Shown: positions 1-10,100 of the stretch, piece after piece
Numbering within the stretch: the stretch's first letter is position 1
Layout of the letters: the number at the start of each line of letters is the position of its first letter
Assembly: GCA_907165135.1 (NCBI GenBank)
Contig: OU015568.1
Span: 2,984,501 to 3,048,500 of the forward strand
Reading direction: 5' to 3'
Length of the DNA: 64,000 nucleotides
DNA from: Oikopleura dioica
Lineage: Eukaryota; Chordata; Appendicularia; Copelata; Oikopleuridae
The notes under the pieces: generated by a model
What the model saw: only the letters and a program-made list of their open reading frames with translations
Database searches by the model: none
Told to the model about the DNA's origin: nothing
Translations under genes and position numbers: made by a program

Positions 1-1124
1 AATGATGGTTAATCGTCGAAATTATCTATTTTTTGAAATAATAAGGGTAAACCCTTAAGAAAATGACACAAAATTCGGGTCAAAGAATCAGTCTTTTATT
101 GCTTATCTTTCATTTTGAAATAAATCCATCGACACAGCTAACAAGGCCACGTGATGTGAGCTAATAAACGTTTTGATTTTACCCTTTTCGATCCGACTTC
201 CGCATTTGGGAACGCGGCGATCCCCCGTTTTGATTTATTTTGCGGGCGGCTCATGAGCGGCGCTATTTTTATAAGTGGCCTAGGTTTAACTTTACTCATG
301 ATTGCTGATAAGAAGAAATCGAATTAGTTTTACGTGAAATTGCAGAAGTCACGAAAATAGATGGTTTAATCGGCAAAATTGGTCCTTGTTTCAAAAATTA
401 TATTTTGGGTATTATAATTATTATTTGGCTAATTATAATGCAAAAATAAGTCAAAATTTGGTCAAAAATTTGAATGATCAGTTCGAACACAAATTTCCTT
501 CAAGGCAAAAAAAATTTTTTCAAGGATATTTATGGCTAAAATATTATTAAAATAAATAATTTTTAATTTTTTTTTTTAAATCAAAATTTTTATGTTCCTA
601 TTTATTAATTTGTCAACAAAAATAAAACCAACCCTGACTCAAAATTTATTTACTTTTTGTCTTCTATCGAATCTCTTTTTTATATTTTCTTCTTCAAATC
701 TCAAAAAAGTGATTGAAATTCCGTTGGGTTAATTGTCAATCAAAAATTAATCCCCGGATTAGCAATCAAAAAACAAAGATTTTTGTTGATAGAAGGAGCA
801 ATTTCCAAATTTGTTCCATATTGGCGAAAAGCGGCGGCGCGCAGAGCGACTCGCGAGCGCCATCTGAGCCGCGCGGAGTTGCGGAAAACGGGGAGCGCTA
901 TTGTGGGAAAATATTCGAGGAATCGAGATCTAAAAAAGAAACGTCTAAAATTACGGCATAAATATAATTTGATAAAAATAGAACTTGGACATATTTTTAT
1001 TGACAATCTTGGGAGCAATTTTTTTTATTAAAAAATGTCAAAATTCTTTCAGTACATGTAGGCTTCCATTTCTTTGTTTTTCCTAAAATTTAAAAAATAG
1101 ATTCTCGTCTAAATTATCATAAAC
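1..1124. other. Intergenic left edge, no supported gene
   Basis: AT-rich sequence with long A and T runs. It holds a GC-rich patch at about 828-905 and a CACGTG E-box near 148. Open frames at 713-1031 overlap each other on both strands, show no family motif or signal peptide and cross the GC patch, so I do not call them genes. This stretch lies downstream of the claudin-like gene. Confidence 0.5.
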
Positions 1125-2190
1125 TTACATTAGCGCCCTGAGTTTTTCCTCATAAGCTTTTTCTTGATCCTGATGTTCCGCTACGCTCAATTTTCTTTCA
1201 TTCACAAATCCACGGAAGAAATAAATCACCACTCCCAGGCAATATTCTAAAACCATCATTCTTTTCCTCCAACGCTAACTTTACCTAAGAAAGAAACGCA
1301 GAAGGAAGCATAACAACAGCCACCAAGCTCGTAACGAATTGAATCTACGTCTATATTTGCTTTGCCAGAAAAGATTGATCCCATCGAAGATTGAACCAAC
1401 TCCGAGGCATGATAGTTTTGAGCAAGGGAGGCAGAATACATAGCTTTTTCAGAGTTTTGATCGATGTTTTTTCGTGAAAAACGCTTGAAAACAACAATAA
1501 TAAACTCCTTCCTCCAACAACTAATAACATAGATGCACCCAAAAGCATCCAAACCGCAGCTGCTTTCATAATAGTCACCTTAATTTTTGGTTTCGTTAAA
1601 AACGTCTTTGTGCATTCCATCCCAAACAGCATCAGAATCAAGCTGATCGCACCGCAAAAAATAGAGAGAATCGCGAAGGATCGTAAAATGAGCTGAATGG
1701 CGGAAAGAGAGAAAACGGGTCGAAGGAAGTTGTCGCATTGGAATTGCCCTTGATTGCTGATTAATTGGGGACTGATTACTAATCAGTGATTAGGCATTGT
1801 TTTACCTGGCATGTATTGTAAACACTGGACGAAAATGCCTTTGAATAGAAAGACGGCACCAAGAACTGGGGAGGAAACGGCAGAGTTCATCAGCGCCCAA
1901 AGCGGCCAGATGATTATTATCACTAGAATTCACTATCCACCTCATCATAATGAGTAATACTTACAATGCGCTGTCCAAATAAAGACCGACCCTGTAAAGA
2001 TCGCAATTTGAAGCTGAGTATGAAGCGTAAAACCAGGCAATCGTATTTCCAGGTCCATATCTGAATCAAGTTGCAGCGCATCTGCTTCTCTCATCAAATT
2101 CGTTTCCGTCGTGTGTCTTCGGGTATTTCTCACATTTCTAGTGTTCCTCCTTTTTCCGGAGGAACTGCTTGATCTGCTGTTAGTTCCCAT
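1125..2190 (-). CDS. Claudin-like four-pass membrane protein
   Basis: Claudins are tetraspan proteins of cell-cell junctions. The start at 2190 gives a Ser/Arg-rich cytoplasmic head (MGTNSRSSSSSGKRR), a first membrane segment, and then the claudin extracellular signature in the form G-I-F-x2-C-x9-C (GIFVQCLQYMPGQFQC), where family members have G-L-W-x2-C-x9-C. Segment two (FCGAISLILMLFG), segment three (MKAAAVWMLLGASMLL), a second loop ending RYELG and a fourth segment (LGVVIYFF) follow. The exons are joined by short introns; donors at about 1973, 1806 and 1277 are clear. A change of frame near 1520-1470 needs a further intron of about 44 nt that I infer. The stop TAA is at 1125. The family's first-loop Trp is not evident and the N-terminal head is long. 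It could instead be another member of the claudin/PMP22 superfamily. Confidence 0.7.
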
Positions 2191-2644
2191 TTTTTGAAGA
2201 AAAATGTGTTTTTGGACCAAAGTTTTTGGCGATAGCGGGTGATCGAATTTGAAATTTGAGGAGCGATTAAAATTTGCTGCGTGTTGATTTTTGGCAGAAA
2301 TCATGGAAGACTCATTTTTCTATGTGAGTTTCTGACGATCGCGAGGGTCGTTCATAACTTTTGACAAAATAGACAGGCTATAATTTAAATTGGGGTTAAC
2401 AACTCTCGTCCGTTCGTCAGAGTTGGTCAAGATTTCCGCATAGAAGAAAGGGGATATATGAATAACAAGTCGATTTATTAGAAAAAGCGTAAATGAAGGA
2501 CAAGAAACGGAAAACAAGTGTCTATTTTTCAAAAAGGTTGCTTTCGCGTTTTTCTCCCTTGGAAACGCCCGTAACGAGGGACCAATATAAGCAGGCTCGA
2601 AATACAAATTATAAATTTGAAACGATAAGAGAGAGGCGCTAAAA
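2191..2644. promoter_or_regulatory. Divergent intergenic region (claudin-like / SLC43-like)
   Basis: This 450-bp stretch separates two genes read away from each other, so it probably holds both promoters and 5' leaders. No clear TATA box or repeat is visible. The open frame on the minus strand across it (2320-2682) has no recognisable content. Confidence 0.35.
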
Positions 2645-4479
2645 ATGCTAGGGAATAATGTTTCCCTCTTTTTGGGAGTCATCGAAATGATGATTTTTGC
2701 GAATATCTTCTACGGTATTCCTTTCGTTCAGCGAATCTTCACGGGTCAGAAAATTTTCATGGAGGAATACTGCACCGTAACTGAAAGCAGTGCTGGGGAA
2801 TACTGCCCAGAGGCGAGTGCGATGGTGGGAACGATGTGGACGATTGGAACGATCTTCTCTTGCTCAGGGCCGATCATTTTCGGAACTTTGCAGACACTCA
2901 TTGGGAGTCATTGGACACGGTAAGAACATAGAGAAGGAATGGTCAGTTGATAAATCTTATTCTAGAGTCATCGCTGGTTCCCTGACTTCTACTGGCCTTC
3001 TACTGATGTCTTTCTACGAATCAAGCGCTTACTACTTGCTTGTCGGTGTCACCTTCGTTGCATTCCCCTCCATTTCATACATCATTCTTAACAGCTTCGT
3101 CGCACCAGTGTATAAATCCATCACAACTCCGTTGATCGTCATGATTCCAGGCTTGATCAATTCGTCTGCAACATCGATGCTGGTCGCGAAAAAGCTCTAT
3201 GAAGCTGGACTTCCCTTGAATAAATATTTTCTGATTCTTTTTATCTTGTCTTTTGTGATTCACATCAGAACACTCTTCTTCATCCCTTCAGTTCCAATCC
3301 CAAAACCTCTCGAGCCGCCTGAGCAGCCACCTGGTTATGTCGAGCCGAAATTCAACATGATGAAAAGCGCAATCGCCGTGGAACTCTTCTGCAAAAACAA
3401 GAAGGAGAAAGAAATCGAAAAGGAAAATCCACCAGCAGCTCAAAAACGACCACCAATAAGAGATCATTTGCCTCAGATGAAAAACTGGATCTACCCGATT
3501 TACGGGGTTTACTACACGATTATTACTTTTAGAATAAACACGATCAAAGGTACAGAAAATTTTCTTCTTCAAAAATCACATCTAAGGCTGGATGACGTCC
3601 TGGATCCAACATGCCTACAGATCCCTCAAGTGCAGTGACTTCCAAGAAAGATTCTCTGATGAAGACTGTCTCGGCGAAATCGAGAATTCGATCACTTTCC
3701 TAATCGACATCAATGGCTACACATACTTTTTCCTCGCCGTGATTCCATTTCTTCCAGCCTTTTTGATCAAATTCTTTGCCCGGCGATACCCAAAAGACTA
3801 TCATTTTGGGGAGCTGCGAACAAAGGTTCTATTAATTCGGAAATCAAGGAAGAGAATAGCTCAACTATCTTTTTAGCTGAATGCGTTGTTGATTCAAATG
3901 ACATTCTGCATCGCTGTCACGATTGGTTGTTCAATCATGATGACCTACCAAGCTTCTGCTCCCGATTCTAGAGCTCTTGCTCTGACCCTCATTTTCTCTC
4001 CCTCGTAATCGTCCCGATTCACTATTCGACTCCTTGGCTCGTAAGTTCATTCTTTACGAGAAAAAGCAGACGTTTTTATAGCTGCTTTTCTCGTACTTTC
4101 CGCCTCCGATGGTTCAATTTCTTTACGCTGTTATGACGGTCCCGATGATATTCGTCAGCCTGGTCAATGACCCGCTTTACAAAATCATCCTCAGTGGTCA
4201 ATCTGATGCTGAAAACTTCGACTTTAAAACAGGTTAAAAATAATAACCCTTCATCTTCTTGATTTTCTAGTTTCGTATGGGATGGCGGGCGCCTCGGGAA
4301 TCTGCATTCTTGCTGTCCTTTACCTCTTCTTTGACACGAAGAAATTCCTCAAAACAAAGGAGATCTTCGGAGCCATCAGAAAAAGACAGATATTGGCGAT
4401 CACGAAAATGGCTGAAATTGGAGCAACTGATGCAAATAATATCAAATTTGTCGAAACCTTAAACTCAGTAAATAAATGA
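2645..4479 (+). CDS. SLC43-family (LAT3/4, EEG1-like) membrane transporter, with an apparent frameshift
   Basis: SLC43 proteins are 12-pass major-facilitator carriers for large neutral amino acids or nucleobases in the plasma membrane. The ATG at 2645 opens a first hydrophobic segment (GVIEMMIFANIFYG). A segment near residue 155 (INSSATSMLVAKKLYEAGL) and the following P-I-P-K-P-L-E-P-P stretch match SLC43 members closely. A charged cytoplasmic loop precedes the second half. Exons are joined across short GT-AG introns at about 2921-2965, 3551-3585, 3829-3875, 4039-4081 and 4232-4270. The C-terminus (GMAGASGICILAVLYLFFD) fits the last membrane segment. In the exon at 3876-4038 the frame runs into TAA at 4006, while the conserved membrane segment continues one base out of phase, as if one C were missing near 3995. 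This is either a real lesion, an allele or an assembly error. Confidence 0.75.
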
Positions 4480-4716
4480 CATCTTTTAATTAAAAAAATC
4501 CTTCTGTCATAAAATTCGTCACCGCGTAACAATAGCCATAAAAGGAAAAAGACAACTTATCGCCACTTATTCACAAAAAATTCTATTTACCTTCGGGCGC
4601 TGCCCTTATTTGGCGAGCTTTCCTAATAAGGAAACTCTCAAGAATCCCTCAAATGCTTTAAAACGAGCGGTTCTCTCCTGCAAAAATCACATTTGAAAGT
4701 TGAAAAAGTACAAAAA

Positions 4717-5239
4717 ATGACAAAAATCCAAGGAATGATTTTCTCTCCCGTGCTTGAGCAAGCCTGGAAAGATATCAAGGCGAAGAAGATTAAAGGCTTC
4801 TCGATGAAATTGTCGGAAGACTTGAAGAGCATCGAGGTTGATCGAACCGTCGGATTTGAGGACAACAGCTGGAGAGAACTGACCGACTCGCTGCCTGAGG
4901 TAAGAGAATTTTTGCCTCTAAAATTTCACGCATTTCATTAAGTCGGATGTTCGATACATTCTGTACAACTTCACCTACAAGCGATCGATCGAGTACAAAG
5001 TCGACAACGACTGCATTACCCACGAAAAATGGGCGTTTCTGAAATGGCTTCCTTCTGGAGTCCCAGTCAAGCGAAAAATGATGTTTTCGATGGCCTCGAA
5101 GCCGCTCAATCAGGATTTTTTCCGAACGCGATTCCCCTGGGAGTTCCAATGCTCCGACAAAGATGAGATTTCGGCTGAATCACTGACTGAAGAATTGAAA
5201 AAGGATAAGAAGTACCAGCAAACTGTTGAAATTTACTGA
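4717..5239 (+). CDS. ADF/cofilin-family actin-binding protein
   Basis: ADF/cofilins bind actin monomers and filaments and speed filament turnover in the cytoplasm. Two exons are joined by a short intron (about 4900-4944). The protein of about 160 residues is a single ADF-H domain: an N-terminal helix region (LEQAWKDIKAKKIKGFSMKL), a core strand I-E-V-D, then D-V-R-Y-I-L-Y-N-F, the W-x-P motif in FLKWLPSG, and the long actin-binding helix region V-K-R-K-M-M-F-S-M-A-S with the K-M pair typical of the family. I chose the ATG at 4717 because upstream codons in the frame lack another ATG. The usual inhibitory Ser3 is not present (MTKIQ), so phospho-control at that position would differ. A possible polyadenylation signal (AATAAA) lies near 5265. 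It sits 240 bp downstream of the SLC43-like gene on the same strand. Confidence 0.85.
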
Positions 5240-5321
5240 AATTCTGCTGTTTTTGGACATTCAATAATAAATTTAAAATACACTTGTGATTATTTCATTC
5301 TCAAAAGTTCACATTCAATGA

Positions 5322-7840
5322 TCAAACTCCCATAAAATGTAGTCCAGGAGTTTTGATTGCTTCAAGATGCGTCTTTTCGTCGCCAGAGCCGAAATTCAAC
5401 TGAAATGTATCATTTTCAGAATTAGCATAAATCATGATTTCACCAAAGTTTTCTTTTTCGAGTTTGCAGAAAATAATCGAAGAGATTTTTGCTTGTTCAA
5501 ACTCATGACAAATGCATTAATATCTTTGTAAAAAGGAAACGTAACATCTGAATAGACAAAATTTGTCTCAATTCGGTCGATTCGAAGGAATCTTCCGGAA
5601 ACAAGTCGGTACAAAATGATAAAGTATCTTGCTCTCTCGAATCTATAATTATTCGAATAACTCCATAAATAGGGATTATTCTGGTTGTTGAAAGCATGGT
5701 TTCCATTTAAGCTAAATTCACGCCAACGGAAAACTGCAACAAACAGAACTCCATTTCGATCTGTTTTATTTGATAATAATATTAGACTTTGCGAGTTAAG
5801 GACCACCCTCCCCCGTCAGCGTTTTCCTTCGAAAAATGGAAATTTAAAAAAACACCATATTTTCGGTTCTTAATCCGTCCGCAGGTTAAACTTGCTTCAA
5901 AAACTAGAAAAGAGGAATATTTGACCAAGAAAAATCAATATTTTCGCCTAAATTAGGGCAAATTCGTCAGTTTTCATCAATAAGTCCGATTTTCAAATGC
6001 GATTTTGGAGGTGAAGGAGTCGAGAAGACCATTTAGAATCCATTTCCGGGGTCAAAATTTTAAAATTCCGAAATTTGATTTTTCGAAAAAAGCTGACGGG
6101 GGTCCTTAATGAAAAATTGTCGGAGGTAAATAATCGACTCGCGCCACCATCCCATAAAAATCGATACCAATTCCTGAAATCGGATAGAAATCATTTATTA
6201 TTGTATCATATGGTAACCGCGTAATCTGCGATCCAACTTTGACACCATGCGAATCATTCCTAAACTCTTTCTGCCAGAGCGGATCCTCATAAAAGCTCTC
6301 AGTCCAATCTTCATCCCTGCTTTCCATTCTTTGAAACTGTATATTATGGCTCATTGATGAGTCCACAGATACAATGTTCAATTTTCTATCGAAGATAAAT
6401 GAGTGACGACGGGAGTCAAAATCACGAGGCTTTATTCTTCCCCGGGCTTCGAGAATCGGTTTTCGTCCGCGTGCCAGTGGGCTGAAATAGAAGCAGTAAT
6501 TTCTGTATTTGATCGTCGAGCAAAAATAGAAATGATCATCGTAAACTGCGGCGACTGAGCTGCCCCTTCCAGTGAAACTTAGACGATTTGTCATGCCGTA
6601 TCTTGAAAGCATCGATCCAGATTCAACTCCAATATTAGTTAATTCGCCGTTTTGATCGCTGAGCAGATAGGTGTTGAACTCAGTATCAATAAGATAATTT
6701 CTTCCTTGGAGATACAGCGCAATACTCGGGCTGAAGTCAACGCTTAGAAGAAAGTCTGGTCGATAATTTTTCAGCCATTCTGGAGTTATTCCGATCATGT
6801 GCTTGTAAAGATATTTGAAGAATAGAACTCGATCAAAGATTTGCTTTAATTCGAGAGTTCGCGGGTCGACGGTAGCTAGCCTTGAAAACAATTGTCTGAA
6901 TCTGGGTGCAGGTTCACTTGAATCAAGGACTACACTCTTGGTCGATGAAACCTGCTCCTCTGTTAATTCCCTTGTTGTTTCAAAAAGAGGATCGTCTTCG
7001 TTGTAGTACCAAGCCAAGGGCACCTGATTGGTATCAACATGTTCGCATTGATAATAAAAGCAGGGACAACCAGAAGGACAAAGTCTCTCGAAAGGGCAGA
7101 TTTCATTCATCTCACCAGAGTCGCTCAAATGCGTTCGGCAAATTTGCCGACAGACACCGACATCTTCCTCGTTGATTTTTGAACAGAGTTGTTCGCAAAT
7201 TTTGAAGTCTTGAAATTTCGGAAAAGATTTCAAAAAGCGGGTCTTACCGTAGTAATTATATCTTTTGCATCTTTTAAGATTCACTTCTTGTTCATCTTCC
7301 GTATAAAAATCCTCATCAATCTTTTCATTTTTCTTGTAAATTACTATTTTCTTCGGATAAACAAACTCTCCAGTGTCTCGCATACACGTAGAAAAGCTTT
7401 TGTAACAATCACCATATGGAAAATCAAGAAGACACTTTTTAAAATTTCGCGCGCAAGTGTTCGTTTTAAATGTTTTTACAGGGCCAAGATTTTTAACACG
7501 CTCGAAGTTCGCTATTAGCATAACCGTGATCCAGAAAATGGAACCGAGAACAAGATAAGTGTGCTGCTGAGGATCCGTTGAAAACCCGTGCTTCGCAAAC
7601 CTCAGTGTTCCGGTGTCCTTCCTTTTCCATGTTTTCTTCTTTTTCAAATCATGTTCTTGAGTATGAATGCTTCGAATGGTCAAAATTTCTTCCGGAAAAA
7701 GGTAAACCTTCTTCCCTTTTCTTTTCAAGACGCCAAAGCAATCGCAATCAAGACACTTTATTCAAAGATTTTTTAGGATTATTATTGATCAATTAATTTC
7801 TTACCCTAACTCTTGTTCGAAAAAGCGTCTTGTCAATCAT
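5322..7840 (-). CDS. Gene A: cysteine-rich type II membrane protein, family not recognised
   Basis: I do not recognise this family; genes B and C in this window are paralogues. The first exon (7840-7805, MIDKTLFRTR) is joined across a 49-nt intron to an exon starting at 7755 with C-L-D-C-D-C-F-G. A single membrane segment follows (YLVLGSIFWITVMLIANF), then a Cys-rich ectodomain (FKKCLLDFPYGDCYKSFSTC; ICEQLC; CPFERLCPSGCPCFYYQCE), a helical spacer with P-E-W-L-K-N-Y-R-P-D-F, and a C-terminal beta-rich region with repeated aromatic strands (DDHFYFCSTIKYRNYCFYF). The intron at about 7244-7206 is 39 nt with no stop in frame, so retention would insert 13 residues. A large intron near 5800-6150 carries a transposon-like element. 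The last exons encode RYFIILYRLVSGRFLRIDRI and end T-P-G-L-H-F-M-G-V. The short cytosolic end with a C-x2-C-x-C motif points to type II orientation, which is inference. Confidence 0.7.
5796..6109 (+). mobile_element. TTAA-ended inverted-repeat element (MITE-like), copy 1
   Basis: The 314-bp segment begins TTAAGGACCACCC...CGTCAGC and ends GCTGACGGGGGTCCTTAA, with further complementarity inward (TTCGAAAAA). A second copy at 61633-61975 lies in the opposite orientation and shares long internal stretches. No open frame is present, so it is non-autonomous. TTAA at both ends is the target duplication of piggyBac-type transposons, which is a family-level inference. It sits in an intron of gene A. 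Confidence 0.85.
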
Positions 7841-8260
7841 TTTAAAAGGGTTCTTCTTTGATAAATCAGACGAGTTATCTCTTGAAGGTGTAAAAATATT
7901 CTGAAGAAAAAAAAAGCAAAATGTCTTCCATGAAGATATCTTGATTGACAACATCCCCAGTTTGTTTCCGTTTGTTTTCCGCGTTATTGATTGTTTTCCT
8001 CTTTCACCTTCTCACGGAATGAACTCGAAGCTTTGTTGCTGAACCTAGAACAAAAATTTAGCTTTTTTCTTCTTTGGAAAATCATTCTAGAATCTCAAAG
8101 TTCCCTTATTTTTATTCTCGTACCCGCAATCGTGTTTTTCGTAGATATAACTGTAAAAAAGTATTGAACGAATTTTCACTTTGTCTCTAGAACAAGTGTT
8201 GATATCAAGGCTGTTTAGCGAAAAAGCAGTCAGTTTACAATCAGCACCTCTTGAGAAAAG
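7841..8260. promoter_or_regulatory. Divergent promoter region between gene A and flotillin-1
   Basis: 420 bp between two genes transcribed away from each other. It is AT-rich with no obvious TATA box or repeat. The flotillin leader immediately upstream of 8261 reads CTTGAGAAAAG. Open frames at 8087-8290 have no supporting motif. Confidence 0.3.
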
Positions 8261-9756
8261 ATGGGATTCAAGACTTGTACTCCTAACCAAGCCCTTGTCG
8301 TTTCCGGTGCCTGTATCTCGTAAGTTCCAATTTCAGAATTTGTGTCAAGCTATTTTTAGAGCAAAAAAGAACAAAAACATCATCGTCGGCGGTAAAAAAT
8401 GGGTTTGGCCGATAATCCAAAAGTACAGCAAGCTTTGCCTGAACACAATGTCTCTTGAAATCCAATCCATGTAAGTACTGTTCGCTTTCTGTATAGTCTT
8501 ACTGTAATTTATTTTTTAGCAATGTGAACACATTGAAGGGCGTCCCAATTTCCTGCATCGGCGTCGCGCAGTTCAAGATTGCCGGTCAAGACAGCATGGA
8601 TCTTCTCCAAAAAGCAGCGCAGAATTTTCTCGGCAAGAGACCTGACCAGATTCAATTTCTCGCCCGCGAAACAATGGAGGGCCACCAGCGAGCGATCATC
8701 GGCGAAATGGAGGTCATCCAAATCTTACGAGACCGCAAAAAATTTGCTTCAAAAGTCATGCAAGTTGCTCTTGAAGACTTCAAAGCCCTCGGGTTGGTGC
8801 TTGTTTCGTACACGCTCAAGGACATTAGCGACAACAACGACTACCTCAGATCAATTGGAATAGGGAAAACCTCGGAGGTCAAATCCAGAGCTAGAATTGG
8901 ACAAGCTCAGGCGAAAATGCGATCGGAAATCGAACAATCTAAGGCGCATAAGGAACGAATGCAGAAAAAGGTATAAAAACAACCCAAGAAAACAGCCTAT
9001 AGAATTTCATTTTCAGTTCGCAAATGACTTGATTGTCGCTGAATCTAAACGAAACATGGATCTGGTCGTGGCGAATAACTATCAAAAAATCCATACCGAA
9101 AAAGCCATTGCCGAGTTGGCGCAAAAACTGCAGGAAGCCAAGACAAAACAAGAGGTCAAAAACGCTGAAATGGCGGTGAAAGTTGCTGAGCGAAAGCGAC
9201 AGATTGAAATTCAAGGTATTTTCTCTCTCTCTTGCTTATTTCCGAATCCCTTTTTTAGAGCAGGAAATCCTCCGACGAGCGAAAGAACTTGAAGCCAACG
9301 TCAAGAAACCAGCCGAGGCAGAAAAGTACCGAATGGAAGTCGCCGCCGAAGCCGCTCGACAACGACTCGTCCTTGAAGCCGAGGCCGAAGCTGAACTCAT
9401 CAAACTTCGAGGAGAAGCCCAGGCTTATGCAATCAACGAGAAAGCCAAGGCAGAGGCTGAACAGATGCGAAAGAAGGCTGAAGCATGGAAGCATTATAAA
9501 GATGCTGCTATTGTTGACATGGTTTTGGAAACTCTTCCAAAGGTAAGTCAACTGATGAAAAAGCTAAAAATTTATCATTTCTCAGGTTGCTTTGGAAATC
9601 GCTTCTCCAATCGCCAATGCGCGAAAAATCACCATGGTCGCCACTGGAAACGGCGATATTGGCGCTGGAAAGCTCACTGGCGAAATTCTCGATGTTGTCG
9701 CCAAACTTCCTACTGTTATTGAAAATATGACTGGCGTCAAACTTGCTCAGACTTAA
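8261..9756 (+). CDS. FLOT1: Flotillin-1
   Basis: Flotillins are SPFH-domain scaffold proteins on the inner face of cholesterol-rich membrane patches. The first exon ([20 protein letters not shown]) reproduces the flotillin N-terminus with its acylated Cys region. The SPFH domain follows with [19 protein letters not shown] and S-Y-T-L-K-D-I, then the long Ala/Glu coiled coil with K-K-P-A-E-A-E-K-Y. The C-terminal domain has the glycine-rich [27 protein letters not shown] and the Gly-rich tail are closer to flotillin-1 than to flotillin-2. Five introns of about 40-50 nt follow GT-AG. The length, about 440 residues, is normal. The stop at 9754 is followed by AATAAA near 9793. No lesion was seen. 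Confidence 0.93.
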
Positions 9757-10100
9757 CTCTTTCATTTCTCCCTATTCTATTTTTATTATTCTAATAAAAT
9801 AATATTTTCTTATTTGAGTCGAAATGTTGTTCATTCAAAATGAACAACGTTCTTTTAAGATTCTCGATCCGGATGTTCTAGTGTTTGTTTTAGACATAGA
9901 AATTTTTAAAACTCTCTCCTTCCAATCGAAAGGGATTTGCATAGGGATCGATCTGGAAATTAAATTAGCGTCATCGCTTAAATTATGAATTCGTTTCTGT
10001 CTAGATGCGGTTTTCACTTGACAAGTGTAAAAATCATAGTCCGGTATTTTTCTCAGAGAAACAGTTCGGCAAGATGTTTCACTGGGGATTTATTGTTCAT
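9757..10100. other. Convergent 3' region (flotillin-1 / nicotinic receptor)
   Basis: This stretch contains the flotillin polyadenylation signal near 9793. No gene is supported; short open frames at 9835-10017 and 10005-10193 have no motif and the second overlaps the receptor's last exon. Confidence 0.4.

Noticed and set aside
713-1031. Overlapping open frames on both strands across a GC-rich patch
   Set aside because: No signal peptide, domain or splice support; the frames exist because the GC patch lacks stop codons.
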